Assembly: GCA_036365145.1 (NCBI GenBank)
Contig: JAEOAD010000015.1
Coordinates: 1,860,001 to 1,924,000, forward strand
Direction: 5' to 3'
Source of the DNA: Orientallactaga sibirica
Lineage: Eukaryota > Chordata > Mammalia > Rodentia > Dipodidae
Length of the DNA: 64,000 bases
Shown: positions 22,092-33,246 of the stretch, piece by piece
How positions within the stretch are numbered: position 1 is the first letter of the stretch
Layout of the letters: the number at the start of each line of letters is the position of its first letter
The notes under the pieces: model-generated
Seen by the model: only the letters and a program-made list of their open reading frames with translations
Database searches by the model: none
Told to the model about the DNA's origin: nothing
Position numbers and translations under genes: made by a program

Positions 22092-23209
22092 ATGGAAGGA
22101 ACCCTAACAAGGTTGCCTAAACCTATAATGAAAGTCTCCCATCAAAACAAAGAAGAGACAACAGGATCAGAACCCCAAAATGAAGACACAAGATATGTGA
22201 CCCTGACCAAGCAATTGGCAGAACTTGCAGAAAATGAACAAAAGACCAACAATTGTGTAAATGCTGTCCTCACTAGGCTGGGCCTAATAGGAAACAAACA
22301 AACAAACAACAGAGAGACTTCAAAAGAGAGTTAAATCATCTTAAGGAGAGCCAAAAAAAAAAAAACAGAAGACCTCAATAATAAGCTGGCTAAGCTCAAT
22401 GAAGACATAAATAAATGCAAGGATGAATTCCAAGAAGCATTAAGACAATCAAAAAATGACCTGAAAAGGAAACTTGACTGAGGGGTGGATACTATACAGA
22501 AAAAGGCAATAGAAAATACAAACCAAATTGAACAAGTCCAAACCTCTCTAGAATCCCTCAAGAACAGAGTCAGTCATGTGGAGGACAGAACCTTAGAACT
22601 GGAAGACAAGACAAAAGAAACAGTTTGCAAGTCCAAAAACTTGGATAAGTTCAAAATTTTTGTGAACAGAACATGAGGGAACTGTGGGATACCCTTAAAT
22701 GTCCCAACATTTGGATCATAGGTATACCAGAAGGAGAAGAAATGCAGACCAAAGGCATGAGAACTCATTCAACAGAATTAAGGAAGAAAACTTTCTCATG
22801 TTCTCAAAAGAAAGTCCCATCAAGATACAAAAAAACTAACAGAATTCCAAACAAAATGAACCAAAGCAGAAACTCTCCAAGACATATTATCATTAAGACT
22901 CTAAACAATGAAACCAAAGAGAAAATCCTAAAAGCAGCAAGAAAGAAACAACACATTGCATATAAAAGTAACTCCATCAGAATTACCTCAGATTTCTCAA
23001 CCCTGAAAGCCAGAAGGTCCTGGAATGGAACTCTGCAAAGTCTAAGAACCTATGGCTTCCAACCCAAACTACTGTACCCAGCAAAAGTATCCCTTATAAT
23101 AGTTGGTAAAAGAAAAACTTTCCATGATAAAAGTCAGCTCTACAACTATATGAACACAAAGTCAAACCTACAGAGAATGCTTCAGGGAATTCTCCACACA
23201 GAATACTGA
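22092..23209 (+). pseudogene. L1 ORF1 pseudogene, second lineage
   Basis: N-terminal part 22092-22334 (80 codons, ending in a stop), a coiled-coil region around 22380-22672 in other frames, and a C-terminal RNA-binding part 22673-23209 (178 codons). The last contains PNIWIIGIPEGEE, NSPRHIIIKTLN, IRITSDFS and KLLYPAKVS, the conserved ORF1p blocks. At least two frame breaks separate the parts. The sequence differs from the ORF1 at 10692 over most of its length. Confidence 0.85.
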
Positions 23210-23470
23210 AACAACAAATCTCAAGAGCCTACAAACAGCAGACCACAATAACCAAACCTAGAGAAGGCTCAAAAAAACTACAAAGTCTAAGAAAATATAA
23301 AGCACCATAATATGGCAGGAATTAAAACAAAGCTCACAGTTATTACACTAAACATCAATGGCCTTAATTTACACATCAAGAAACACAAGTAACAGGGTGG
23401 ACCAGAAAAATGGATCCCTCAGTCTGCTGCCTTCAAGAAACCCACTCACCATTAAAAATAGATACCTCCT

Positions 23471-24166
23471 GAGCCAGGCATGGTGGCAGACACCTGTAAT
23501 ACCAGCACTCTAGAGGCAGAGGTAGGAGGATCACTGAGGAACCAAAAATAACTAACTTCCTACATTTAGCTTCTGTAACCCTGCTTGCTCACTTGACTCA
23601 GGTACAGCCATTTTGTAACTCCTTAGCCATCTTTGAGAAAATGCCTGACTTCTGAGAACCGCCCCCGCACCCTGTCAATTCCGAGAATAGAGGGAGAAAC
23701 AGCTGGCCTCAATGATCAAGCTAGTTACCAAGTAATTTCTAATGTTGAAACAAGTTGCAATTGCATTGTTGAAATAGCCCCCTAGAAATTCCTCAGCTTA
23801 TCAGTTCCCTTAAACTACCATTGTAAAGGTTAAACCAAGTTAAAGTTTCTTCTTCCTTACTTGTGGCTATTCTCTATATAACTCCCCCCCTCTGGAGGTC
23901 AGGGCTGCTGCCTCACAGTACTGCTGCGTCAGACTATGTGTACGGAGCCCAGGCCTAGGCTTGCAATAAAGAAACCTGTTGTGTTTTGCATTCAAGAGTC
24001 TCAGCTCAGTGGTGGTTCGCTGGGTGACTCCTGGGTAACTGAGGGTCTTGGCCCCTAGTCAGCGGTCCTGGCACTTCAATCACCATGAGTTCAAGGCCAT
24101 CCTAAGACTACATAGTGAATTCCAGGTCAGCCTGGACTAGAATGAAATGCTACTTCAAAAAAAAAA
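23471..24166 (+). repeat. B1 SINE split by a solo LTR
   Basis: B1 5' half at 23471-23534 and 3' half from 24079 to the A-tail (about 24166). The B1 has a 17-bp target-site duplication with one mismatch (AAAAATAGATACCTCCT at 23454-23470 and AAAAATAGACACCTCCT at 24167-24183), so it was a normal insertion into L1 ORF2 before the LTR landed in it. Confidence 0.93.
23535..24078 (+). mobile_element. Solo LTR (544 bp), class I-like
   Basis: TGAGGAACCA...GGCACTTCA, TG...CA ended, flanked by a perfect 5-bp duplication ATCAC (23530-23534, 24079-24083). It has a TATATAA box near 23874 and AATAAAG near 23966. The R-U5 part (GTGGTTCGCTGGGTGACTCC then GAGGGTCT) has the arrangement of gammaretroviral LTRs. 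Only one LTR is present, the usual result of LTR-LTR recombination. It differs from the provirus LTR at 19975. Confidence 0.93.
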
Positions 24167-24169
24167 AAA

Positions 24170-25470
24170 AATAGACACCTCCTCAGGGTAAAAGGATGGA
24201 AAGTAATTTTCCAAACAAGTGGAAATAAGAAACAAGCAGGTATTGTTATATTAATATCTGATAAAATAAATTTCAAACTGAAAGTAATTAAAAAGGATAT
24301 AGAATGCCATTTTTTACTCATCAAGGGAATGATCCAAAAGGATATCACAATCATCAATCTATATGAACCAAACACAGGTACACCACAATTCATAAAACAA
24401 AACCTACTTGACAACCAGACAGAAATAAACACCAACAATATCACAGTTGGGGACTTCAATACTCCACTATCATCAATAGATCATCCAAACAGAAAATCAA
24501 TAGAGAAGTAAGAGAGCTCAACCACACCACAGATGAAATAGACCTAAGGGACATCTACAGAACATTCTACCAAAAATCTCCAGAATACACATTCTTCTCA
24601 GCAGCCCATAGAACATTTCTCCAAAATAGATCATATATTGGGCATAAAGCCTGCTTCCATATATTCAGGAAAATCAACATAATTTCCTGCGTTATATCAG
24701 ACCACAATGCTATAAAGCTAGAAATCAACAAAAGATGTGCCAGTAACTCCATCAACTCCTGGAGACCAAACAACACACTTTTAAATGATAAATGGGTAGT
24801 GGATGAAATAAAAAATGAAATTGTAAAATTTCTAGAATTGAATGACAATGAGAATACATCATACCAAAACTTATGGGACACAATGAAAGCAGTCCTTAGG
24901 GGAAAATTCAGAACACTAAATGCCTTCATAAAAAAAGCAGAGAGATGCCAAATCAATAACCTAACCATTCATCTAAAGGCATTGGAAAAACAAGATGAAT
25001 AAAACCCAAAAAGCTCCAGATGGAAAGAAATATTCAAAATCAGAGCAGAAATGAAGGAACTGGAAACCAAGAACACAATTAATAAAATTGATGAAACAAA
25101 GACCTTGTTCTTTGAAAAAATAAACCAGATTGATAACACTCTGGCCAAATTTGATCAAGGAGAGAGAGAGAGAGAGAGAGACCAAATTAACAAAATTAGA
25201 AATGAAAAAGGAGTGAACACAACTAATATAAGTGAAATTGGAAGAATCATCAAGACTTACTTCCAAATCCTCTACTCTAAAAATTGGATAATTTGGAAGA
25301 AATGGATAAATTCCTGGATATATACCACCTACCAAAACTGAATGCAGAGCAGATTAATCTCCTAAATAAACTTGTCATACCCATCAAGATTGAGGTAATC
25401 AAAACTCTCCCCAAAAAGAAGAGTCCCTCTTATCCCAGTAAGGATAGCTAACATTAAAAAACTAATGAAA
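24170..25470 (+). pseudogene. L1 ORF2 pseudogene, endonuclease and linker part
   Basis: Resumes after the B1. Frame 24329-24511 includes IINLYEPNTG and [10 protein letters not shown] of the endonuclease; 24799-25002 carries the linker block [20 protein letters not shown], also present in the L1 at 9529-9882; 25051-25341 continues the linker. A (GA)n run at 25159-25181 has disturbed the frame. It ends near the first RT block, just before the L1 at 25471. Confidence 0.85.
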
Positions 25471-26179
25471 GGACTTCAGGGTAAGATGGTGGCATAGGAT
25501 CCATGCCAAACCAGCCCAGGGAGGGAATTAAGCAAAACTACAGCAAAATGCACTCTTCTTCTGAAAAGTGTAGGAGTATAGGTTTTTCTTAGATACAGTG
25601 GAGAAGCAGGAGAAACCAAGATCCAACAGAAAGGAGGAAAATGGCCAGAATCCCACTGAGGAGCTCCCGGCCCCTATCCACGGTGGCCCTGATCAGTGGG
25701 ATCAGCGCGCCTGGCACCACCCACCAGGTGTGCCTAGCAGCACCAGCAGAGACCAAACAAGGGGACTTTCCAACCTCATCAGACTCCTTGAAGAGCCCAG
25801 AAATCTAAAGAAAAGTCAGCTGAGCTACTGAAAGAGGATACAGGGGAACAGTGTGAGCAACTACAGGCTTCCTGAACTCTCCCATCCCCCAACCATCAGA
25901 ACCCTGAACCTCCAGCATTCAGATCCTGGCCAAAGCACATCCAGCACAGCTGAACCGAGCTCCAGCTCCACAGAACAACATGGAGGGATCAAGGTGAGCA
26001 CTCAGCATTGGTGATATTGGAAGCCACACCAAAAGGTAACAAGGCCAACTGACAAAAAAAAAAAAGGTACATAGGACTGCATTGGAAGTGCTAATCTCTC
26101 TTTCCATGTCAGGCAGGTTATGGGTTATACATATTTTTGGTTGGCTTTACCATTTTCAAATAAGCTGTACATGGGGTGC

Positions 26180-26573
26180 TGTAGCAGACAGCTTCAGGTT
26201 CTCTGAGATGAACTTCCAGACCAGGCACAGTTATGGAGGAAGGGACATTATTTATTGAAGCTTACAGATCCAGGGGAAGTTCCATAACAGCAAAAGAAGC
26301 TGCCCTTTCTTCACAGGACCAGGCAAGAGAGAGAGAAAGCCAACCAGCCACCACAGCACACAGAGCAAAACTGCAGCCAAAAGGTCACACAGCACACTTC
26401 AGGAACTCCTGCTAGGCACATTTGCATATCTTTACAATGGAATCTCAAACCCACACCATTAACACCTTAAGACCGGCCCCCAGTGACATTGCCTCTAGCA
26501 AGGTGATTGCAGATGCAAACTATAACTAGTAAAACACTGAATATATCGGGGGACATATATTCAAACTACCACA
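26180..26573 (-). mobile_element. MaLR LTR (394 bp) in the L1 5'UTR
   Basis: TGTAGCAGAC...ACTACCACA with a perfect 5-bp duplication GGTGC (26175-26179, 26574-26578). The L1 at 49506 has the uninterrupted sequence (ACTTGGGGGTTGAATATTGC near 50104), so it shows the empty site. Confidence 0.95.
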
Positions 26574-27099
26574 GGTGCTGAATATTGCTGCCTTTGATGC
26601 TTACAGATTTATAGGGCCTTTGTCTTTTGCTTTTGTCATTATTGGGGGCAGGGTCTGATCCAGATCCAGGCTGACCTGGAACCCAATTCAGAACAGAATT
26701 CTCTACCTCCTAGCTGACAGGATTAAGGGTATAGAGCAAAACACAACTTTAGGGATTTTGGCCTTATAAGACTGTTTTAATCCCCACACTTGTATACTCT
26801 GTGCTGGTTTTCATTGAATGTGTATATTGCTCAGTTGAAGTTTAGAATTTGCCAGTATATTGTCCCACCCAGTCCACTAGGATACTTGCTTAGCAAGCAA
26901 ACTCAACACCTAAGGTTACTTCTACAGTTGGATTGGGGTACAAGTGGTACACTTGGCACCTTACACTCATATCCGGAAAGTATGTAAAGGTGAATCACCA
27001 CATCTAAGAACACTGCAGATAAGTAGAAAACCCAAGCATCAAATAAATTCAGGATGCAAAAGTCACTACATTATAATACAAGAAACACAAAGAATCAAG

Positions 27100-27717
27100 A
27101 CAATGAAATCCCACCAAAAATTATAAATCCATCAGAAATGATCACCAATAAGACTTTTAGATGAAATGCCTGACAAAGATTTAAAAGAATGATTATGATT
27201 CTATGTCTACTCAAAAAAAAAATTAAAGAAGAAATGAAAGGATTCAAAGAAGAAAACAAACTCCTGAAAGAGAACACAGGAAACCAGCTTAATGAAATAA
27301 AAAGGTCATTACAGGACACGAGTAAGGAAAAAGAAATACTAAAAAAAAAAAAAAAAAAGGCTGAAATCCTAGCTCTGAAGAGCACAGACAAATAAAAAAC
27401 TCTGTGGAAAGTCTCACCAGTAGAATGGATGAAGGAGAGAACAGAATATCTAAACTAGAAGATGTGGTGGCCAACCTAATACAGTCCAACAAAGAGAAAG
27501 ACAAGCTAATAGGCATGAATGGGAATTCCAAGGTATATGGAACACTATCAAAAGATCAAACAAGAGAATTCAGGGTTTGTAGAAGAAATTCAATCCAGAG
27601 GCTTAGTAGGTGTTTCCAACAAAATCATAGAAGAAAATTTTCCAAGAATTGGGAAAGAAATGCCAATGCAGATGACAAGAAGCTTTTAGAACACCAAACA
27701 TACATAACCTATAAAGA
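27100..27717 (+). pseudogene. L1 ORF1 pseudogene, N-terminal part
   Basis: Frames 27189-27395 and 27404-27790 keep the coiled-coil blocks (NQLNEIKRSLQDTSKEKEIL and ESLTSRMDEGENRISKLE) of the ORF1 at 10692. An A-run at 27342-27358 breaks the frame. ORF1 is cut off at a B1; its RNA-binding domain is missing. Confidence 0.85.
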
Positions 27718-27835
27718 AAGCCAGGCAGGCATGGTGGTGCATGCCTTTAATCCCAGCACTCAGGAGGCAGAGGTAGAAGGATCACCATGAGTTTGAGATC
27801 ACCTAAAACTATGTAGTTAATTCCAGGTCAGCCTG
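27718..27835 (+). repeat. B1 SINE at an L1 deletion junction
   Basis: Begins GCCAGGCAGGCATGGTGGTGC, with TTTAATCCCAGCACTCAGGAG and TTCCAGGTCAGCCTGG. It lacks an A-tail and no target-site duplication is seen. ORF1 stops on its left and RT-proximal ORF2 begins on its right. Confidence 0.92.
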
Positions 27836-30210
27836 GAAAGAAAAGGATGATTTCATTGATTTATATGACCTACCTAAATTAAATCAAGATGAGATAAACC
27901 ATTTAAATAGACCTATAACAAATACGGAGATTCAAGCAGTTATAAAAAGTCTCCCAACTAAAAAAAAGTCCAGGCACAGATGATTGCACTGGTGAATTTT
28001 ACCAGACCTTCATGGAAGAACAACCACCACTGCTTCTCAAACTTTTCCATAAAATAGAAAAGGAAGGAATTCTACCAAACCCCTTCTATGAAGCCAGCAT
28101 CATCCTGATACCAAAACCAGACAAAAACAGAACCAAAAAATAAACTTACAGACCAATCTCCGTCATGACCATAGATGCAAAAATTCTGAACAAAATATTG
28201 GCAAACAGAATACAAGAATATATCAGAAAGATTATCCACTATGATCAAGTAGGCTTTATCCCAGAGATGTAGGGATGGTTCAACATATTCAAATTGATAA
28301 ATGTAATAACCTTATAAATGGTCAGAAGGACAAAAATCACATGATCATCTCAGTAGATGCAGAAAAGGCATTGAACAAACTCCAGCATCCCTTCATGGTA
28401 AAAGTATTACAGAAGCTGGGAATAGAAAGAACATATCTCAACATAATAAAAGCTATTTATGACAAACCTACAGCCAACGTAATACTAAATGGGGAAAAAC
28501 TTGAAGCTTTTCCACTAAATTCAGGAACAAGACAAAGGTGTCCAATTTCTCCACTTTTATTTAATATAGTACTGGTAGTCTTAGCTATAGCAATAAGGCA
28601 CTCATAAAAGGGATACAAATTGGAAGGGAAGAGATGAAATTATCATTATTTGCAGATGATATGATTCTATACATAAAAGACCCTAAAGACTCTACCAGCA
28701 AACTGTTAGAGCTGATAAACACTTTAGCAATATAGCAGGATACAAAATAAACACACAGAAATCAGTAGCTTTTCTATATACTGACAACAAACATGCAGAG
28801 GATGAACTCAAGGAATCTCTCCCATTCACAATTGCCTCAAAAAAATAATAAAGTACGTTGGAATAAACTTAACAAAGGAAGTGAAGGATCTCTACAATGA
28901 AAACTTTAAAACACTCAAGTGAGAAATTGCAGAAGACACAAGGAAATGGAAAGACATCCCATGTTCTTGGATTGGAAGAATCAACATTGTGAAAATGTCA
29001 ATCTTACCAAAAGCAATCTACACATTTAATGCAATCCCCATTAAAATTCCAATGGCATTCTTCACAGAAATAGAAAAAGCAATCCTAAAATTCATCAGGA
29101 AGTACAAAAAAAAAAAAAAAACTCGAATAGCCAAAACAATTTTGGGCAACAAAAATCAGGCTGGTGGTATCACCATACCCGATTTTAAGTTATATTACAA
29201 AGCCATAGTAAAAAAAAAATAGCATGGTACTGGCACAAAGACAGACATGTATATCAATGGAACACAATACAGAATCCAAATCCAGGCATCTACAGCCATC
29301 TGATTTTTGACAAAAATGTCAAAAATATTCATTGGAGAAAAGATAGCCTCTTCAACAAGTGGTACTGGGAAAACTGGATATCTGTATATAGAAGGATGAA
29401 AATAGATCCTTGTCTCTCTCCATGCACAAGAATCAAGTCCAAGTGGATCAGGGAACTTAATATCAGACCTGAAACTCTGAAACTGCTAGAGGAAAAGGTA
29501 GGAGAAACCCTTCAACATATTGGCATAGGCAATGGCTTTCTGAATATAACCCTAATTGCTCAGGAAATAAAACCACTAATCAACCACTGGGATCTCATGA
29601 AATTACAAAGCTTTTGTACAGCAAAGGACACTGAACAGAGCAAAGAGACAATGTACAGAATGGGAGAAAACCTTTGCCAGCTATACATCTGACAGAGGAT
29701 TAATATCTAGAATATACAAAGAACTCAAATAACAGAACAATAAGAAATCAAACAACCCAATTAAAAAATGGGCTATGGAAATACAGATGGCATATAAACA
29801 TCTAAAAAAGTGTTCCACATCCTTAGCCATCAGGGAATGCAAATTAAAACTACTTTGAGATCCCATCTCACTCCTGTCAGAATGGCTACCAGCAAGAAAA
29901 CAAATGAGAAAACAACAATAAGTGTTGGCGTGGATGCGGAAAAAGAGGAGCCCTTCTGCACTGTTGGTGGGAATGTAATATGTTAGAACCATTGTGGAAA
30001 TCAGTGTGGAGGTTCTTGAGACAGCTAAAAATAGATTTACCATATGACCCAGCTATACCACTCCTAGGCATATATCCTAAGGATTCGTCTCACTACCTTA
30101 GAAATACTTGCACAACCATGTTTATTGCTGCTCTAGTCACAATAGCTAGGAAATGGAACCAGCCTAGATGTCCCTCAACTGATGAGTGGATAATGAAGAT
30201 GTGGCACTTT
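27836..30210 (+). pseudogene. L1 ORF2 pseudogene, RT and C-terminal part
   Basis: Starts with the block [20 protein letters not shown] just upstream of RT. RT frame 28275-28607 holds a degraded [13 protein letters not shown] block. An [14 protein letters not shown] catalytic region is at about 28653-28680. The C-terminal part runs through 28989-29222, 29396-29692 and 29980-30213, and a CX3CX7HX4C region lies at about 29925-29980. Stops and frameshifts are frequent. Confidence 0.9.
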
Positions 30211-30607
30211 TAAACAATGGAGTTCTACTCAGCAGTAAAGAAAAATGAAGTAATGAAATTTGCTGGAAAAGGATGGATCTGGAAAGGATTATACTTAATG
30301 AGGTAAACCAGGTCCAGAAAGCCAAATGTCACATGTTCTCTCTCATATGTGGATCCTAGCTACAAATGATTGGACTTCTATGTGAGTAAAAACAAAACTC
30401 AGTAGCAGAAGCCAGTAAGCTAGAAAGGGGATATAAAGGGAATAGAAAGTGAGGGAGGGGGACTTAATTGAATGGTATTCTATATATGTAAGTAGAAGAA
30501 CATATTAATGGGGGTGGAAAGGCCTAAGTGAGGTCAGGGGAAGAGATTGAGTAAAGGAACAGTGGAGGGAGGGCTAATCAAAATCTAAGAGGATATAAAA
30601 AAGTCAT
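30211..30607 (+). other. L1 3'UTR, truncated
   Basis: Matches the start of the 3'UTR at 35491 and the antisense at 6600-6823 (GTAAGTAGAAGAA, GGCCTAAGTGAGGTCAGGGGAAGAG). It stops without an A-tail where ORF2-type sequence begins at about 30608. Confidence 0.75.
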
Positions 30608-32261
30608 ATCAAACTCTTTCTATGAAGCCAGCATGACCCTGATACCAAACCCAAACAAAGACAGAACAAAAAAAGAAAATTACATACCAATTTTCCTCAT
30701 GAACATAGATACAAAAATTCTCAACAAGATATTGGCAAACAGAGTACAAGAATGTATCAAAATGATCATTCACCCCAACCAAGAAGGCTTTATCCCAGAG
30801 ATGCAGGGATGGTTCAACATATGCAAATTGATAAATGTAATACCCTATCTAAATGGACTTAGGGACTAAAATCACATGATCATCTCAATAGATGCAGAAA
30901 AGGCATTTGACAAAATCCAACATCCCTTCATGATAAAAGTCCTACAGAAACTTGGAATAGAAGGAACATCTCAATGTAAAAAATGCTATTTATGACAAAT
31001 ATACAGCCAACATAATGCTAAATGGGGAAAAACTTGAAATTTTTCTCTAAAGTCAGGAACAAGACTTTCACTTAATATAGTACTGGAAGTCTTAGCTATA
31101 GCAGTAAGGCAAGAGACACATAAAAGGTGTACAAATTGGAAAGGAAGACATCAAATTATCATTATTTATAGATGATATGATTCTATACATAAAGGACCCT
31201 AATGACTATACCAGCAAACTGTTAGAACTGATAAACACTTTTCGCAATGTAGCAGGTTACAAAATAAACACACAGAAATTATTAACCTTCCTATATACTA
31301 ACAACAAACATGCTGAGGATGAAATTAGGGAATCACTCCCATTCACAATTACATTAAAAAAAAAAACTTAACCAAGGAAGTGAAGTACCTCTACAATGAA
31401 AACGTTAAAACACTCAAGACAGAAATTGCAGAAGACACTAGGAAATGGAAAGACATCTCATGTTCTTGGATTAGAAGAATAAATATTGCAAAAATGTTAA
31501 TCTTACCTAAAGCAATCTACACATTTAATGCAATCCCCATCAACATTCAATAGCAATTTTCACTGAAATAGAAAAACAATCCTAAAAATTACATGAATGC
31601 AAAAAAACCTCAAATAGCCAAAACCATTTTGGGTGACAAAAATAAGGCTAGTGTGGTATCACCATATCTGATTCTAACCTATATTAGGGCCATAGTAACA
31701 AAAATAGCATGGTCCTGGCACAAAAGCAGACACATGCATCAGTGGAACAGAATAGAGGACATAGGTGTAAGTCCAGGCAGCTACAGCCACCTGAGTTTTG
31801 ACAAAAATGCCAAAAGTACCAATTGGAGAAAAGACAGCCTCTTCAAATGGTGGTGGGAAAACTGGAAATATAAATGTAGACCGATGAAAATAGATCCTAT
31901 CCCTCTCATACACATGAATTAAGTAGAATGTATCAAAGACCTTAATATCAGACCTAAAACTCTGAAACTGCTCCAGGAAAAAGTAGGGGAAACCCTTCAA
32001 CATATTGGCATAGATAATGACTTTCTGAATATAACCTCCCAGTTGTTCAAGAAATAAAACCACTAATAAACCACTGGGACCTCATGAAATTACAAAGCTG
32101 TTCTACAGCAAAAGATTATGAATAGATTAAAGAGAGAACCTACAGAATGGAAGAAAATCTTTGCCAGCTATACATCCTGCAGAGGATTAATGTGCAGGAT
32201 ATACAAAGAGCTCAAAAAACAAAGTAATAAGAAATCAAACAACCCAATTAAAAAGGGGCTG
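30608..32261 (+). pseudogene. L1 ORF2 pseudogene, RT part
   Basis: Frames 30633-30869 ([36 protein letters not shown]), 31177-31371 (thumb region, with the catalytic-motif area just upstream at about 31170), 31593-31922 and 32118-32423. Several small deletions, including loss of the TRQG to SPLLF block near 31060, make it nonfunctional. It is cut at 32267 by the ERV. Confidence 0.88.
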
Positions 32262-32267
32262 TGGAAC

Positions 32268-32574
32268 TGTCGCGTCTGCCTCGACCAGCAAGGAAGACGC
32301 AACGCTCAGACTCTTCTTTCAGCAGTTTATTCAGGAACCTTGAACAATCTTCTGACCCGGGGCAAAGCCCGCCCAAAACTTAAGAAGCCTTTGAACAGCC
32401 AACCCTGGTGTGCCACGTGGTGAATGCAGATAGGTCCACATATGCGGAAGCAAGCCTAGATCACGGCCCAAGCCAAATAAGGACTTAATTATCCAGGAGA
32501 GCACTCGCCATCGGGAAGGTGGAAGGCGGAAGCCAGCGCCATCTTTAAGGTGCGGCACCTCGCAGCTCTCTACA
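32268..32574 (-). mobile_element. 3' LTR of the class II ERV
   Basis: TGTCGCGTCT...CTCTCTACA on the plus strand. The minus strand has a TTTAAG-type TATA-like element and an AATAAACTG polyadenylation signal near 32325. A polypurine tract lies immediately inside it. Confidence 0.93.
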
Positions 32575-32595
32575 GTTCCCCCTTTTTTGTTTAAA
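32575..32595 (-). promoter_or_regulatory. Polypurine tract of the class II ERV
   Basis: On the minus strand, AAAAAAGGGGGAAC lies directly next to the 3' LTR. It is the primer site for retroviral plus-strand DNA synthesis and well preserved. Confidence 0.9.
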
Positions 32596-32790
32596 ACACG
32601 CAAAGCAACAGGCAAGGGTAGAGGTCTGACCTCCAGTAACTCTTAAAATAGGCGTAGAACCATCTTGCATCTTTTCCCTGGAGGTGGGACCATGGATGCC
32701 AACCCACATGCAATCAGACTTGCCCTTCAGAGAGTCTTTCACAGCTAACTCTCCCTGCAGTGCTTTTGCCTCACAGCCTGTGCCTGGTGT

Positions 32791-33246
32791 TTACATTTTT
32801 ATGGTGGCTAACCATGCCTGGGGAGATTGACCTGCCTCAATAGCCGAGAAGGCCTGGACGATCATGACTGCATTCCGTTTTTGTGTTACTCTGATCTTAC
32901 ATAGACACCACAAGCAAACCAAGGAGACCAGTAACAGAAGGCCTGCTAAAGCCCCCAAACCCGCCCATTCCTTCAAATGATTCATTGCGGAGGTCAGCCA
33001 AGATGACAATCCAGAGGCAAAGGAGAGGTCCATGCGGGTAGAATTCACATTAACTACTGCCAGTCTCAGTTCTCTTAAGGTATCTTCAAATTCAAGGGAC
33101 CAATTCTGTAATAGAAAACTAGACAAAGATCTGGATAAATTTGCAGCCCTAGTATAATTTATATATTTTGAGTTAACTGAACCACGGCAGCTGCAAGGCC
33201 AGCATTGGTCAATGGCCCTCCCAACTCTCTGCAGACTTTCATCCAT
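32791..33246 (-). pseudogene. env: Env transmembrane end in a 151-codon junction frame
   Basis: From about residue 25 the frame reads the membrane-proximal part of a betaretroviral Env TM subunit: N-glycosylation sequons NYT, NLS, NWS and NST, then a helix ending EWAGLG, then a membrane anchor of about 22 residues (GALAGLLLLVSLVCLWCLC) and a basic cytoplasmic tail of about 40 residues. The first 25 or so codons are gag read out of frame, so the open frame was created by the deletion. It has no signal peptide and lacks the surface subunit and fusion peptide. Not a functional Env. Confidence 0.8.

Larger units (their letters stand above)
21203..25470 (+). mobile_element. L1 of a second lineage, 5' half
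   Basis: Plus-strand L1 with its own 5'UTR (about 21203-22091), a broken ORF1 (22092-23209) and the endonuclease/linker part of ORF2 (24170-25470). Its 5' region is not alignable by eye with the 5'UTR shared by the L1s at 5518, 25471 and 49506, and ORF1 is clearly different. It is interrupted by a MaLR LTR and by a B1 that itself carries an LTR. It stops abruptly where another L1 begins (25471). Confidence 0.8.
25471..30607 (+). mobile_element. L1 with large internal deletion
   Basis: The 5' end GGACTTCAGGGTAAGATGGTGG matches the starts of the L1s at 5518 (minus) and 49506. It keeps the 5'UTR (to about 27190), the N-terminal part of ORF1, the RT and C-terminal parts of ORF2, and part of the 3'UTR, but lacks about 1.8 kb (ORF1 C-terminus and endonuclease). 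It lies between parts of L1 sequence of another copy and shows no A-tail at its right end. Confidence 0.82.

Noticed and set aside
32287..32994. Repeated 70-90-codon frames (32331-32615 and 34767-34994)
   Set aside because: They are the two copies of the ERV LTR read through; not coding.
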